From positions 32,626-96,625 of the forward strand of contig JASCNZ010000006.1 of assembly GCA_029959905.1 (NCBI GenBank): 64,000 bases of DNA, written 5' to 3'. The notes under the pieces are model-generated. The model was not told the DNA's origin. It did not search any database and worked only from the letters and a program-made list of their open reading frames with translations. The position numbers were made by a program, and so were the translations under genes. Below, piece by piece: positions 47,301-54,663 of this stretch. Every line of letters begins with the position of its first letter. Position 1 is the first letter of the stretch. This DNA is from Microbacteriaceae bacterium PS02344 (lineage in GTDB: Bacteria; Actinomycetota; Actinomycetes; Actinomycetales; Microbacteriaceae).

Positions 47301-47490
47301 GACCGACGACGCCGTGCTGACGGCGGTGTCGACGAGCGACGTGCAGGCCGCCGATCCGCTGGCGACGACGGGTGCCGAGCTGACATGGGGCCTGATGCTG
47401 CTGGCGCTGCTCCTGCTGCTGTCGGGAGGGTTCTTCGCGGCATACCGCCGTCGTCGCCCTTCCGCCCCGGCCGCGATCTCTGCAGAATGA
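38344..47490 (+). CDS. Giant DUF11-repeat cell-wall-anchored surface protein
   Basis: The protein has 3048 residues. A signal peptide occupies residues 1-41 (basic start, long hydrophobic core, cleavage after MAAA). About 17 DUF11-type units follow between residues 240 and 2990; each contains a form of the core TVTDTLPAGL, and the last seven are spaced by about 115-135 residues. The C-terminus has LATTG (residues 3006-3010), a hydrophobic helix and YRRRR, the layout of a sortase substrate; LAxTG is the form used by class E sortases. Such proteins make long stalks for adhesion. ATG 38344 has GGGAG upstream. Its place between tuf and rpsJ is unusual. No sortase gene is in the window. Confidence 0.9.
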   Translation: MRSTMRRKTFTRARSLTAVTAVLSLIAGALVVGATAQMAAAQEWTPTVTMNAVDSSGGKKDFVLAGDPVAFDVAVANPANGTGGKQFNLSLMAVAPDSVELADSGAFGAAKVYPAGSILPNATRTAQSAPADCAAIGLVAAPIDSKTPFLCAVPEGQQVFVWSNVNDLPQGGTVSARIRLTVDEAVSPVGATVPFAIRAFTSNDPTRIPTFDGSASVSRTGDHTSGAGTDRAEVKIGALRIVKTEPSAEAELLRGAHDHPTEYTLRVTNTDRAATNAVVVTDYLPAGLEYLGTGRADDNSVAREYPTAAALDGGATSSEVVETVQVSADDARALDLPGAGVYTKVTWTIGDLPAGAEREIRYRAAVPLFENVLWADGTAPSPQSGEQAANLGNNTGPSTRHGSTAAPAGAQSLRNVAHAAGTYQGAVLNDDPALRAVADHDSEIVDAVDVRVLKSVDSGDTFDTGVLAVYSVQVDVSEYVDASDIVLTDVIPNGLCPAFPVAADGVRLMIAGETVTSEVWNGAVPGDACTYPSSGAGAELSDDLHLASIDYAPQAGTFTIAFGVDDIPANGTLTAKYTAMQRSNYTGGNGGTSAGDSFVNHVEVTARTQPIAAIANDPVLSDRVGGERLTWDDSSATIASDHSVLTKTVLERGTELTTAPSAWVAQATRPFSPGDTVWYRVELQLARGIDSRNVELTDYFPEGIAFRDVLYTWNGIPGFPAPSAPVARGTQGFPEAFVPSPQTTANSLTWALGSQNRAASGDRFMPAGSTVTAYIAGEVVGQSASPDEVDNPKNQAKYLQVNVDRAIEFGRADAGIDLDWGSTLTKGIRAVNGDVIGATFGERVESRQVVQTDKVEYRIDVRTPQNPTTDYVVWDVLPAGVTKQDVRGFTAELVDGTQSTSLTAGQADAVAYDAGELPLGIRPQVGLENRSVIVWNVSATVPGSTPQATGVPGVVRGLSLGYTLVMPTGVAGGGAPAQVNQQYVNTAGIVSYGIENSATRTTTIVPQRDGGGQQLTTRTPQDGEVRVSDIDTVDAAEVHLPDVDVRKKLISTEVGPTTGTPFGENVLTGSRNGASQIVQGEHATFEYSLTVPARTTITNAVLSDGGRLSSASGDVVYEYVEGSAEFFGPDDAPIEVRDEADGFRTAETQGSAHGVLTFPSTYTNDTTDAQTFRVRVTVWVKDRDAANPTATQIADGASLTNTATATFGDPNGVAGSRLTRTATATATFAEPAPRVTKTASSATVSAAGTVDYTIVAQNGANRVAMYDNVVLDCVPGEVTPSKLTASVGTVRVLDRTCAIATSGAIQTDTGTGKLIEWSIPEIQGTGPTGAPTLTYTGTVQAQAGGGSTFTNRAELTGHTLPASLGGDDTSARRGTVTASVNRTVTMPDATITKTPSSGTAPVGDVITYTVTTTLPSATNFYDVTLTDTLPAGVEFLPGGTHTEVADWRGAPDAPAIGAPQLDGRTLTWAIGPDDVLAWSTARTITVTYQARLTPDAAAAAPSNTAAFTWSKIDGSAATADRRTAQTTASVTLLNPRVTVAKLVKATSAADSTYAATASGDPDQSFTFRVRLTNAGNTPAYGITVTDTVPAGLRVDTTQAAFAGAMFSDETAIREGRGGTVRWVLAGPLSNLSPSNVTDLTYRGTFVASSDLRAAALANTATVTEYASAATGGWVYRPGTGRLPGNAVVSNTNTTASASVTPRFPQVTFAKSATGGTQAFLGEAFSWTLQASNAGAGVAHTVTLVDTLPSNWEYDASVTPRLSVGGAAAVDLAAPTITTQNGRQVLTWTVGTAGSVLLPGTVGNTTAAQRTLKVVFSAKPLADAVSTNGSGLSMNHVNTLSGSVTDSTGAQRNAAVSAYAGANAQANAQIARADLKVVKAAIGGDAKGAWIAGETVRSGYTQPQWRITITNQGPDAANGPFTVTDAAELPAGVTTGAFTARYFASTNDASGTALSLSGTGTAGDPFVVGDAGRTLAPNGSDRIELTANATVAATATGTAENTADATSRTYEAPADIAKDNRSVASRVIATSADLAVQKTVNTAEATAGRPITWNIAVRNNGPSSAASTSGARITVTDTVPAGITDVQDPSAGLTSWTVTASDGWPATAGDTITWTYEGATLPVGPAQGLSLTGLVAPSWTGGAVANTATVTAGATSDPTPANNTSTVTVTPGDATTLAVTKTRVVNDGGVWKDAAQYGEALAEPVAGETIAYRVVVTNNGPADARGVRVVDEVPDMLTYASVVNENGSWTRTAGPGADDTFALGGTIRTTAGNDTRSFVVVYTVDSALAPGAVIENVVVASATNATNAPRDIATTASDRVADLSIVKQALDADGAPVPAGTIPEVVAGTQTRFVLTVTNDGPSSSSAPISITDRLPAGMTYVSSTIDVAGSGAGAATPVVSEDGRSLAWEAVTGSGTLAVGQTAIIVVTAAIAPDVREQRLVNVADVTAPEESDASNNHAEASVDVVTLAEMSIVKTVADGPWIAGTDVTYTITVDNDGPSVADAFVSDLLPAGLTAVSISGPGWDCDRDGLDCERAAHPVGESTITVVARVASSVPTGEELVNTADLTWTDSRSTSPHEDSDSASIEVTTRADLRVVKTAFDERGDTTGAAVAGETARYRISVDNAGPSDAVGPLTVVDALPAGMRFERMLGDGADAWAVVADDADPQVVTFVRLPSSAGLANGATAPSIEFEVTVDESVAAGTVLTNVATATSGTPDPNPTNDSGSAEVTVTRAVDLSITKVHDASAVRIGDALPFSLQVTNAGPSEASDIVVTDVVPAGLTVLTEVGDEVGDDWTVESIAPVDADDPAAGTRVTARYALTVAPTATASELTLRTRVEVGAYPQVVNTASVTAAEITDATPDRTPADNSVEDAVVVPPMAALVVTKTAVGQLKVGTAGEYRIVVRNDGPTADPGPVTVTDALPEGLTFVSSPDEGVQVDGRIVTWTLADGVAAGDLVELTLHVNVGEAAYPSVSNAVVVESPSEQTDDAVLTAVSTSDVQAADPLATTGAELTWGLMLLALLLLLSGGFFAAYRRRRPSAPAAISAE

Positions 47491-47491
47491 G

Positions 47492-47520
47492 GGATGCGCC
47501 GGAACCGCTCCGGCGCATCC
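47492..47520 (+). terminator. Terminator-like hairpin after the giant gene
   Basis: GGATGCGCCGG pairs with CCGGCGCATCC (11 bp) around a 7-base loop, directly after the stop and before the next small gene. Confidence 0.7.
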
Positions 47521-47539
47521 TGAACACAAGGGGACGAGC

Positions 47540-47752
47540 ATGGCCATCGACGACGCCGTGAACAAGGGCAGGGACTTCCTGGAGCAGAACAAGGACAAGA
47601 TCGCCGACGCGGTGAAGAGCGAGCAGGCCGAGGACATCAGCGACAAGGTCCTCGACGGCGTCGCCGACTTCGCCAAGAAGATCGCCCCCGGTGCGGCCGA
47701 GAAGATCGACGAGATCCGCGACGCGGCCGACAAGCAGATCGGCAACCAGTAG
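47540..47752 (+). CDS. MT0933/Rv0909-like antitoxin-type protein
   Basis: This small, highly charged helical protein has 70 residues (NKGRDFLEQNKDKIADAVKSEQAEDISDKVLDGVADFAKK). It matches the actinobacterial MT0933-like antitoxin family, whose founding member sits beside a toxin gene. No toxin gene is adjacent here: a terminator lies on each side. It may be an orphan or a stress-related protein. ATG 47540 follows AAGGGGA. Confidence 0.75.
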   Translation: MAIDDAVNKGRDFLEQNKDKIADAVKSEQAEDISDKVLDGVADFAKKIAPGAAEKIDEIRDAADKQIGNQ

Positions 47753-47763
47753 CCGACGTCATC

Positions 47764-47797
47764 AGGGCGGTGCCTCCCTTCGCGGGAGCACCGCCCT
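47764..47797 (+). terminator. Terminator after the antitoxin-like gene
   Basis: AGGGCGGTGC-CTCCC pairs with GGGAG-CACCGCCCT with one bulged base, 11 bases after the stop. Confidence 0.7.
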
Positions 47798-47864
47798 TCG
47801 TCGCGTCCCCGGAGCGCGCGACGCGATATACCGGCGGATGCTCGCGTCGGTGCCGCCGCGACCG

Positions 47865-48195
47865 TAGACTTCTGGTGGCCGCACTGGGGATAGGGCGGCC
47901 GGGGAGAACCGGAGGGGTCCGGCCTCCCGACGCACGCGGCTCGGCCGCGTCGACACTGGGGAACGACCATGGGGATCATCACGCGACGCGCTCGGCCATC
48001 GAGCTCCGCGACACCCCGCACGCGCGGCGGGTTCTCCGCCGCGCCCTCGTCCCCGGTCGCGCGACGCTCGTCTGTCGCGTCCTCGATCGGGGATGTCGGC
48101 GGCCCTTCCCGCCGGCATCCTCGCGTCCGGTGCCTCCCCCTCGTGCCGGACGCCCTCCCCGAACGGGGTGGGGCATGGGGATGCCCCGCCCCGTT
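47865..48195 (+). ncRNA. Candidate non-coding transcript upstream of rpsJ
   Basis: A TAGACT box at 47865-47870 and a terminator-like 15-bp hairpin at 48162-48195 (one T-G pair, GGGG loop) could bound a transcript of about 320 bases. It contains local hairpins and a repeated CACTGGGGA (47882 and 47955). A frame of 88 codons (47969-48235) runs through the hairpin and has atypical composition, so I do not call it a gene. It does not match RNase P RNA, tmRNA or a riboswitch that I can recognise. The remaining gap 48196-48252 shows nothing further. Confidence 0.3.
48162..48195 (+). terminator. Strong hairpin in the tuf-rpsJ gap
   Basis: AACGGGGTGGGGCAT pairs with ATGCCCCGCCCCGTT around a GGGG loop. 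No annotated gene precedes it directly, which implies an unannotated transcript. Confidence 0.6.
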
Positions 48196-48252
48196 CTCAG
48201 GAGCCGGGATCCCGCGGTCCGACGTCGACCGGTGAGCGCGACACGCCCGGGT

Positions 48253-48282
48253 TTGCGCAAGTGAAATCCCCCGTGGCAGAAT
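48253..48282 (+). promoter_or_regulatory. Probable promoter of the S10 operon
   Basis: TTGCGC (48253-48258), 18 bases and CAGAAT (48277-48282) face rpsJ. The resulting leader of about 320 bases is long and contains several short GC-rich hairpins (near 48328, 48420-48470). Long structured S10 leaders are sites of autoregulation by L4 in some bacteria; no such proof exists here. Confidence 0.5.
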
Positions 48283-48612
48283 AGACAGGTTCGACATTTC
48301 GGTGCGCTCAGCGTGCGCCGGATCACTGCCAGGGCAGTGCATAGACGGCGTCTCTTCGAGAGATGCAGGGTTCTAGGCCGCGGGCAGGACAACACAATCC
48401 CCGACACCCCTCCAGGCGAGGGTTCCGCCGTGCGCGGCGGAGGTCGGCATCTTCCCGCCGCGAGGCGGGGGAATGACAGCAGAACAGTGGTGCAGCAGAT
48501 CGACTCGCGAGGGTCGGCCATGTGCCGAGGCGCGAACAGCGCCGACGTGCGTCCAATGCCCCAGGGTCACCCGGCCCCGGTCGGTAAGACGCTTAAAGAG
48601 AGTGAGCAGACA

Positions 48613-48921
48613 ATGGCGGGACAGAAAATCCGCATTCGCCTGAAGTCGTACGACCACGAGGTCATCGACTCGTCGGCACGCAAGATCGTCGACACCGTGA
48701 CCCGTGCGGGCGCGACCGTCGTCGGCCCCGTGCCGCTTCCGACCGAGAAGAACGTCGTGTGCGTCATCCGGTCGCCCCACAAGTACAAGGACAGCCGCGA
48801 GCACTTCGAGATGCGCACCCACAAGCGTCTGATCGACATCGTCGACCCGACGCCCAAGGCCGTCGACTCGCTGATGCGTCTCGACCTCCCGGCCGACGTC
48901 AACATCGAGATCAAGCTCTGA
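48613..48921 (+). CDS. rpsJ: 30S ribosomal protein S10
   Basis: The protein has 102 residues with the full S10 sequence ([17 protein letters not shown] start, [12 protein letters not shown] near residue 65). It also serves as NusE in antitermination. It is the first gene of the S10 operon. ATG 48613 is the family start; a longer frame upstream lies in the leader. Confidence 0.98.
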   Translation: MAGQKIRIRLKSYDHEVIDSSARKIVDTVTRAGATVVGPVPLPTEKNVVCVIRSPHKYKDSREHFEMRTHKRLIDIVDPTPKAVDSLMRLDLPADVNIEIKL

Positions 48922-48929
48922 GGTCCGAC

Positions 48930-49589
48930 ATGGTTGACATCAACGCAAAGATTTCCAAGGGCATGCTCGGCACGAAGCTCGGCATGACCCAGGTGTGGAA
49001 CGAGAACGGCAAGCTCGTTCCCGTCACCGTCATCGAGCTCGCACCCAACGTGGTCACGCAGGTTCGCACGCCCGAGAAGGACGGCTACAACGCCGTGCAG
49101 ATCGCGTACGGCCAGATCGACCCCCGCAAGGTGAACAAGCCCCTCTCGGCTCACTTCGAGGCCGCCGGCGTCACGCCGCGCCGCCACGTGACCGAGATCC
49201 GTACCGCGGACGCCGCCGACTACTCGCTGGGCCAGGAGCTCACCGTCGACGGCACGTTCGAGGCCGGCCAGCTCGTCGACGTCGTCGGCACGAGCAAGGG
49301 CAAGGGCTTCGCCGGTGTCATGAAGCGTCACAACTTCAAGGGCGTCTCGGCATCGCACGGTGCGCACCGCAACCACCGCAAGCCCGGCTCCATCGGCGCA
49401 TCGTCGACCCCGAGCCGCGTCTTCAAGGGCATGCGCATGGCCGGCCGTATGGGTGGCGAGCGCGTGACCGTCCTCAACCTCACGGTGCACGCCATCGACA
49501 TCGAGAAGGGTCTGATGCTCGTCAAGGGCGCCGTCCCCGGTGCTCGTGGCCGCATCGTCTACGTCCGCAACGCAGTGAAGGGTGCCTGA
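48930..49589 (+). CDS. rplC: 50S ribosomal protein L3
   Basis: The protein has 219 residues with the expected L3 sequence ([13 protein letters not shown], later [43 protein letters not shown]). It helps form the peptidyl-transferase region. It starts 8 bases after rpsJ. Confidence 0.98.
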   Translation: MVDINAKISKGMLGTKLGMTQVWNENGKLVPVTVIELAPNVVTQVRTPEKDGYNAVQIAYGQIDPRKVNKPLSAHFEAAGVTPRRHVTEIRTADAADYSLGQELTVDGTFEAGQLVDVVGTSKGKGFAGVMKRHNFKGVSASHGAHRNHRKPGSIGASSTPSRVFKGMRMAGRMGGERVTVLNLTVHAIDIEKGLMLVKGAVPGARGRIVYVRNAVKGA

Positions 49590-49591
49590 TC

Positions 49592-50254
49592 ATGGCTGAC
49601 TCGACTCTCGCGCTCGACGTCCTCAAGGCCGACGGCAAGAAGGCCGGCTCCATCGAGCTGCCCGCCGCGCTCTTCGACGTCAAGACGAACATCCCGCTGA
49701 TCCACCAGGTCGTCGTCGCGCAGCTCGCGGCGGCTCGCCAGGGAACCCACTCGACCAAGCGTCGCGGTGAGGTCTCCGGTGCAGGTCGCAAGCCCTTCAA
49801 GCAGAAGGGCACGGGTAACGCCCGTCAGGGCTCGATCCGCGCACCGCACATGACCGGTGGTGGCATCGTGCACGGCCCGAAGCCGCGCGACTACTCGCAG
49901 CGCACGCCCAAGAAGATGATCGCCGCCGCCCTCCTGGGTGCGCTCAGCGACCGCTTCCGCGGCGACCGCATCCACGCCATCGAGTCCTTCGGGATCGACG
50001 GGACGCCCTCGACGAAGACCGCGGTGAACTTCCTCACCAACGTCGTCTCGTCGAAGAACGTGCTCGTCGTCATCGAGCGCGGCGACGAAGTGACGCTGAA
50101 GAGCATCCGCAACCTGTCGAACCTGCACGTGCTGACGTTCGACCAGCTCAACGCCTACGACGTGCTCGTCTCCGACGACATCGTCTTCACCCAGGCCGCT
50201 CTCGAGGCGTTCATCTCCTCGAAGACCGGCGCCAACCAGGAGGTCTCCGCATGA
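49592..50254 (+). CDS. rplD: 50S ribosomal protein L4
   Basis: The protein has 220 residues with the L4 exit-tunnel loop ([29 protein letters not shown], near residue 52). In some bacteria L4 also represses its own operon through the S10 leader. Its stop overlaps the rplW start by four bases. Confidence 0.98.
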   Translation: MADSTLALDVLKADGKKAGSIELPAALFDVKTNIPLIHQVVVAQLAAARQGTHSTKRRGEVSGAGRKPFKQKGTGNARQGSIRAPHMTGGGIVHGPKPRDYSQRTPKKMIAAALLGALSDRFRGDRIHAIESFGIDGTPSTKTAVNFLTNVVSSKNVLVVIERGDEVTLKSIRNLSNLHVLTFDQLNAYDVLVSDDIVFTQAALEAFISSKTGANQEVSA

Positions 50255-50574
50255 GCGAGCAGGCATCTGTTCTCCAGACGGCCCTGAACAAGGACCCGCG
50301 CGACATCATCCTGAAGCCGGTCGTGTCCGAGAAGAGCTACGGGCTCATCGACGAGGGCAAGTACACCTTCCTCGTCGACCCGCGCGCTTCGAAGACCGAG
50401 ATCAAGCTCGCCATCGAGAAGATCTTCGGCGTCAAGGTCGCGTCCGTCAACACGCTCAACCGCGTCGGCAAGGCCCGTCGCACCCGCTTCGGCACCGGCA
50501 AGCGCAAGGACACCAAGCGCGCCATCGTGACCCTGAAGTCGGGCACCATCGACATCTTCACGGCAATCGGCTGA
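50251..50574 (+). CDS. rplW: 50S ribosomal protein L23
   Basis: The protein has 107 residues; the body ([23 protein letters not shown]) is standard L23. It lies at the exit tunnel and docks SRP and trigger factor. The first 12 residues are a small lineage-specific extension; the ATG overlaps the rplD stop. Confidence 0.97.
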   Translation: MSEQASVLQTALNKDPRDIILKPVVSEKSYGLIDEGKYTFLVDPRASKTEIKLAIEKIFGVKVASVNTLNRVGKARRTRFGTGKRKDTKRAIVTLKSGTIDIFTAIG

Positions 50575-50595
50575 TCCGGGGGATAAAGGACAATC

Positions 50596-51435
50596 ATGGC
50601 AATTCGCAAGTACAAGCCCACGACCCCGGGCCGTCGCGGCTCGTCGGTGGCTGACTTCGCCGAGATCACCCGATCGACGCCCGAGAAGTCGCTGCTGCGC
50701 CCGCTCTCCAAGACCGGTGGTCGCAACAACCAGGGCCGCATCACGACCCGTCACATCGGTGGTGGCCACAAGCGCCAGTACCGCGTCATCGACTTCCGTC
50801 GCAATGACAAGGACGGCGTGAACGCCAAGGTCGCGCACATCGAGTACGACCCCAACCGCACCGCGCGCATCGCGCTGCTGCACTACTTCGACGGCGAGAA
50901 GCGCTACATCCTCGCGCCGGCGAAGCTGAAGCAGGGCGACGTCGTCGAGTCCGGCGCCGGGGCCGACATCAAGCCGGGTAACAACCTGCCGCTGAAGAAC
51001 ATCCCGACGGGTACCGTCATCCACGCGATCGAGCTCCGCCCCGGCGGCGGCGCGAAGATGGCGCGTTCGGCCGGTGCATCCGTCCGTCTCGTCGCCAAGG
51101 ACGGCCCCTACGCCCAGCTGCGTCTGCCCTCGGGCGAGATCCGCAACGTCGATGCGCGCTGCCGCGCGACCATCGGCGAGGTGGGCAACGCCGAGCAGTC
51201 GAACATCAACTGGGGCAAGGCCGGCCGTATGCGCTGGAAGGGCGTCCGCCCGACCGTCCGCGGTGTCGCGATGAACCCGGTCGACCACCCGCACGGTGGT
51301 GGTGAGGGCAAGACGTCCGGTGGACGTCACCCCGTCTCCCCGTGGGGTCAGGCTGAGGGTCGCACCCGTCACGCCAACAAGGAAAGCGACAAGTACATCG
51401 TGCGTCGTCGTAACGCCGGCAAGAAGCGCAAGTAG
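50596..51435 (+). CDS. rplB: 50S ribosomal protein L2
   Basis: The protein has 279 residues with the L2 signatures ([44 protein letters not shown] near residue 220, containing the His near the peptidyl-transferase centre). GGGGGATAAAGGA upstream provides the ribosome-binding site. Confidence 0.98.
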   Translation: MAIRKYKPTTPGRRGSSVADFAEITRSTPEKSLLRPLSKTGGRNNQGRITTRHIGGGHKRQYRVIDFRRNDKDGVNAKVAHIEYDPNRTARIALLHYFDGEKRYILAPAKLKQGDVVESGAGADIKPGNNLPLKNIPTGTVIHAIELRPGGGAKMARSAGASVRLVAKDGPYAQLRLPSGEIRNVDARCRATIGEVGNAEQSNINWGKAGRMRWKGVRPTVRGVAMNPVDHPHGGGEGKTSGGRHPVSPWGQAEGRTRHANKESDKYIVRRRNAGKKRK

Positions 51436-51447
51436 GAGTAAGAGAAG

Positions 51448-51729
51448 ATGCCTCGCAGTCTTAAGAAGGGCCCCTTCGTCGACGAGCACCTGCTTCGCAA
51501 GGTGGTCGTGCAGAACGAAGCCGGCACCAAGAACGTCATCAAGACCTGGTCCCGTCGGTCCATGATCATCCCGGCCATGCTGGGCCACACGATCGCGGTC
51601 CACGACGGACGCAAGCACATCCCCGTGTTCGTGTCCGAGACCATGGTCGGTCACAAGCTGGGCGAGTTCGCGCCCACCCGCACCTTCCGCGGCCACGAGA
51701 AGGACGACAAGAAGGGGCGGCGCCGCTAA
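51448..51729 (+). CDS. rpsS: 30S ribosomal protein S19
   Basis: The protein has 93 residues, standard S19 ([43 protein letters not shown]). It binds the head of 16S rRNA with S13. Its last base is the first base of rplV. Confidence 0.98.
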   Translation: MPRSLKKGPFVDEHLLRKVVVQNEAGTKNVIKTWSRRSMIIPAMLGHTIAVHDGRKHIPVFVSETMVGHKLGEFAPTRTFRGHEKDDKKGRRR

Positions 51730-52127
51730 TGGTCGAATCGATCGCACGCGTGAAGCACATCCGCGTGACCCCGCAGAAGGCTCGTCGTGTCGTCGCGCTC
51801 ATCAAGGGCAAGCAGGCTCAGGAGGCTCTCGCCATCCTGAAGTTCGCGCAGCAGAGCGCCAGCGAGCCGATCTACAAGCTCGTCGCGTCGGCCATGGCCA
51901 ACGCGTCGGTGAAGGCGGATCGCGACGGCGAGTTCCTCGACGAGCAGGACCTGTACGTGAAGAACGCGTACGTCGACGAGGGCACGACGCTCAAGCGCTT
52001 CCAGCCCCGTGCACAGGGTCGCGCTTTCCAGATCAAGAAGCGCACGAGCCACATCACGGTCGTGCTCTCCACGCCGGAGGCGGCTCCGACCGCGGCCGGC
52101 GACAGCAACAAGAAGGCGAGCAAGTAA
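51729..52127 (+). CDS. rplV: 50S ribosomal protein L22
   Basis: The protein has 132 residues. The core ([43 protein letters not shown]) is standard L22, whose loop lines the exit tunnel. About 18 extra residues at the C-terminus are Ala/Lys-rich. It shares one base with both neighbours. Confidence 0.98.
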   Translation: MVESIARVKHIRVTPQKARRVVALIKGKQAQEALAILKFAQQSASEPIYKLVASAMANASVKADRDGEFLDEQDLYVKNAYVDEGTTLKRFQPRAQGRAFQIKKRTSHITVVLSTPEAAPTAAGDSNKKASK

Positions 52128-52882
52128 TGGGACAGAAGGTAAACCCCTACGGCTTCCGCCTCGGCATCACCACGGACCACGTGTCGCGCTGGTTCTCGGA
52201 CTCGACGAAGCCGGGTCAGCGTTACGCCGACTACGTGGCCGAGGACATCAAGATCCGTCGTCTGCTGCAGACGCAGCTCGACCGCGCCGGCGTCTCGAAC
52301 ATCGAGATCGAGCGCACCCGTGACCGCGTCCGCGTCGACATCCACACGGCCCGCCCGGGCATCGTGATCGGACGTCGCGGCGCCGAGGCCGAGCGCATCC
52401 GCGGCGACCTCGAGAAGCTCACCGGCAAGCAGATCCAGCTGAACATCCTCGAGGTCAAGAACCCCGAGGCCGACGCTCAGCTCGTCGCGCAGGGCATCGC
52501 CGAGCAGCTGTCTGCTCGTGTGGCGTTCCGTCGTGCGATGCGCAAGGGTCTGCAGGGCGCTCAGCGCGCCGGCGCCAAGGGCATCCGCATCCAGGTCTCG
52601 GGCCGTCTCGGCGGCGCCGAGATGAGCCGGTCGGAGTTCTACCGCGAGGGTCGTGTGCCGCTGCACACGCTGCGCGCGAACATCGACTACGGCTTCTACG
52701 AGGCCAAGACGACCTTCGGCCGCATCGGCGTGAAGGTCTGGATCTACAAGGGCGACCTCACCAACAAGGAACTCGCTCGCGAGCAGGCCAACGCGCCGAA
52801 GTCGCGTCGTGACGACCGCGGTGGCGACCGCCGTCGGGCCCCCCGCAACGAGGCCCCCGTCGCAGAAGGAGCGTCTGCCTGA
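52127..52882 (+). CDS. rpsC: 30S ribosomal protein S3
   Basis: The protein has 251 residues with the KH domain ([15 protein letters not shown], near residue 77) and the S3 C-terminal domain ([32 protein letters not shown]). It forms part of the mRNA entry site. The last 40 residues are a charged actinobacterial tail. It shares one base with each neighbouring gene. Confidence 0.98.
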   Translation: MGQKVNPYGFRLGITTDHVSRWFSDSTKPGQRYADYVAEDIKIRRLLQTQLDRAGVSNIEIERTRDRVRVDIHTARPGIVIGRRGAEAERIRGDLEKLTGKQIQLNILEVKNPEADAQLVAQGIAEQLSARVAFRRAMRKGLQGAQRAGAKGIRIQVSGRLGGAEMSRSEFYREGRVPLHTLRANIDYGFYEAKTTFGRIGVKVWIYKGDLTNKELAREQANAPKSRRDDRGGDRRRAPRNEAPVAEGASA

Positions 52883-53301
52883 TGCTTATCCCCCGCAAGG
52901 TCAAGTACCGCAAGCAGCACCACCCCAAGCGTGACGGCCAGGCCACCGGCGGCACGAAGGTCTCCTTCGGCGAGTTCGGCATCCAGGCGCTCACGCCGGC
53001 GTACGTGACGAACCGTCAGATCGAGTCCGCTCGTATCGCGATGACCCGTCACATCAAGCGTGGCGGCAAGGTGTGGATCAACATCTACCCGGACCGCCCC
53101 CTCACGAAGAAGCCCGCCGAAACCCGCATGGGTTCCGGTAAGGGTTCCCCCGAGTGGTGGGTCGCCAACATCAAGCCGGGCCGCGTCCTCTTCGAGGTCG
53201 CCGGTGTCAACGAGGAACTCGCTCGCGAGGCACTGACCCGAGCAATTCACAAGCTGCCGCTCAAGGCACGCATCATCAAGCGCGAGGAGGGCGACGCGTA
53301 A
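52882..53301 (+). CDS. rplP: 50S ribosomal protein L16
   Basis: The protein has 139 residues, standard L16 ([39 protein letters not shown] near residue 78 with the Arg reported to be hydroxylated in some bacteria). It contacts tRNA in the large subunit. One-base overlap links it to rpmC. Confidence 0.98.
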   Translation: MLIPRKVKYRKQHHPKRDGQATGGTKVSFGEFGIQALTPAYVTNRQIESARIAMTRHIKRGGKVWINIYPDRPLTKKPAETRMGSGKGSPEWWVANIKPGRVLFEVAGVNEELAREALTRAIHKLPLKARIIKREEGDA

Positions 53302-53618
53302 TGGCGATCGGCACCAAGGAGCTCGCTCCGGCAGAGCTCGACACGTTCGAAGACCAGCGCCTCGTTGAGGAGCTGCGCAAGGCCAAGGAGGAGCTGTTCA
53401 ACCTCCGTTTCCAGTCGGCCACCGGCCAGCTGGAGAGCCACGGCCGCATCCGCGCCGTCAAGCGCGACATCGCGCGCCTCTACACCGTGATCCGCGAGCG
53501 CGAGCTGGGCATCCGTGCGACGCCCGCTCCGGTCGAGGCTCCGGCCAAGAAGGCGACCAAGTCGAAGGCGAAGAAGACCGAGGACACCTCGGCCGACGCC
53601 GAAGGGAAGGCTGAGTGA
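53301..53618 (+). CDS. rpmC: 50S ribosomal protein L29 with C-terminal extension
   Basis: The protein has 105 residues. The L29 core ([45 protein letters not shown]) covers residues 22-68. The last 35 residues are an Ala/Lys-rich tail ([13 protein letters not shown]), longer than the usual 60-75-residue protein. The stop overlaps the rpsQ ATG by one base. Confidence 0.96.
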   Translation: MAIGTKELAPAELDTFEDQRLVEELRKAKEELFNLRFQSATGQLESHGRIRAVKRDIARLYTVIRERELGIRATPAPVEAPAKKATKSKAKKTEDTSADAEGKAE

Positions 53619-53935
53619 TGGCCACCAAGAAGGAAGCCGCCGTCGAGGCTGAGCACGCCGCGCACGACGTCCGCGACGCGGACGCCCGTGGCTACCGCAA
53701 GGCGCGCCGCGGCTACGTCGTGAGCGACAAGATGGACAAGACCATCGTGGTCGAGGTCGAGGACCGCGTGAAGCACCCGCTTTACGGCAAGGTCATCCGC
53801 CGCACCTCGAAGGTCAAGGCGCACGATGAGACGAACTCCGCCGGCATCGGCGACCTCGTCCTCATCAACGAGACCCGTCCGCTGAGCGCCACCAAGCGCT
53901 GGCGTCTGGTGGAGATTCTGGAGAAGGCCAAGTGA
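53618..53935 (+). CDS. rpsQ: 30S ribosomal protein S17
   Basis: The protein has 105 residues. The first 22 are an extension rich in Ala/Glu; the S17 core follows ([45 protein letters not shown]). ATG 53618 is chosen since it overlaps the previous stop; a GTG one codon earlier is possible. Confidence 0.97.
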   Translation: MATKKEAAVEAEHAAHDVRDADARGYRKARRGYVVSDKMDKTIVVEVEDRVKHPLYGKVIRRTSKVKAHDETNSAGIGDLVLINETRPLSATKRWRLVEILEKAK

Positions 53936-54300
53936 TTCAGCAGGAGTCCCGCCTCAAGGTCGCCGACAACACCGGTGCCAAGGAGCTGCTCACCATCCGC
54001 GTTCTCGGCGGCTCGCGCCGCCGGTACGCCGGTGTGGGCGACACCATCGTGGCCACGGTCAAGGACGCGATCCCTGGCGGCAACGTCAAGAAGGGCGATG
54101 TGGTCAAGGCCGTCATCGTCCGCACCGTCAAGTCCACGCGCCGTCCCGACGGCTCGTACATCAAGTTCGACGAGAACGCCGCCGTGATCCTGAAGAACGA
54201 CGGGGAGCCCCGCGGCACCCGTATCTTCGGACCGGTCGGTCGTGAGCTTCGCGACAAGAAGTTCATGAAGATCGTCTCGCTGGCGCCGGAGGTTATCTAA
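53932..54300 (+). CDS. rplN: 50S ribosomal protein L14
   Basis: The protein has 122 residues, standard L14 ([33 protein letters not shown]). It forms an intersubunit bridge. The start codon is GTG, overlapping the rpsQ stop by four bases. Confidence 0.98.
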   Translation: MIQQESRLKVADNTGAKELLTIRVLGGSRRRYAGVGDTIVATVKDAIPGGNVKKGDVVKAVIVRTVKSTRRPDGSYIKFDENAAVILKNDGEPRGTRIFGPVGRELRDKKFMKIVSLAPEVI

Positions 54301-54303
54301 GTC

Positions 54304-54663
54304 ATGGCGAAGATCAAGAAGGGTGACCTGGTTCAGGTCATCACGGGCGCCAAGCCCGAGCGCGGCGGAGACCGCGGCAAGCAGGGCAAGGTCCTCGAGA
54401 TCCTTGCCGAGCGCAACCGCGTCATCGTCGAGGGCGTGAACTACGTCACGAAGCACACCCGCGTCGGACAGACGCAGCGTGGCACCAAGACCGGAGGCCT
54501 CGAGACCGTCGAGGCCCCCATCCACATCTCGAACGTCGCACTCGTCGACCCCTCGACCAAGAAGCCGACCAAGGTCGGCCACCGGGTCGAGGAGCAGACC
54601 AAGGACGGCGTCAAGCGCACCGTTCGCGTGCGGTTCGCGAAGAAGAGCGGTAAGGACCTCTGA
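54304..54663 (+). CDS. rplX: 50S ribosomal protein L24
   Basis: The protein has 119 residues with the KOW motif ([31 protein letters not shown]). It initiates large-subunit assembly. The C-terminal part is standard for actinobacteria. The stop overlaps the rplE start by one base. Confidence 0.98.
   Translation: MAKIKKGDLVQVITGAKPERGGDRGKQGKVLEILAERNRVIVEGVNYVTKHTRVGQTQRGTKTGGLETVEAPIHISNVALVDPSTKKPTKVGHRVEEQTKDGVKRTVRVRFAKKSGKDL

Noticed and set aside
47865..48195. RNase P RNA, tmRNA or a known riboswitch
   Set aside because: None of the conserved sequence blocks of these RNAs could be found by eye, for example the GAGGAAAGTCCG block of RNase P RNA.
47969..48235. Possible 88-residue gene before rpsJ
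   Set aside because: It has a fair ribosome-binding site, but the frame contains the strong terminator hairpin and has atypical Ser/Arg/Pro-rich composition. I treat the region as non-coding.
38134..48342. Antisense open frame of 3402 codons opposite the giant surface-protein gene
   Set aside because: It is a shadow caused by GC-rich codon use (few stops on the complementary frame). It has no start signal and Arg/Gly/Asp-rich content typical of such frames, and it runs through terminators and the rpsJ promoter.
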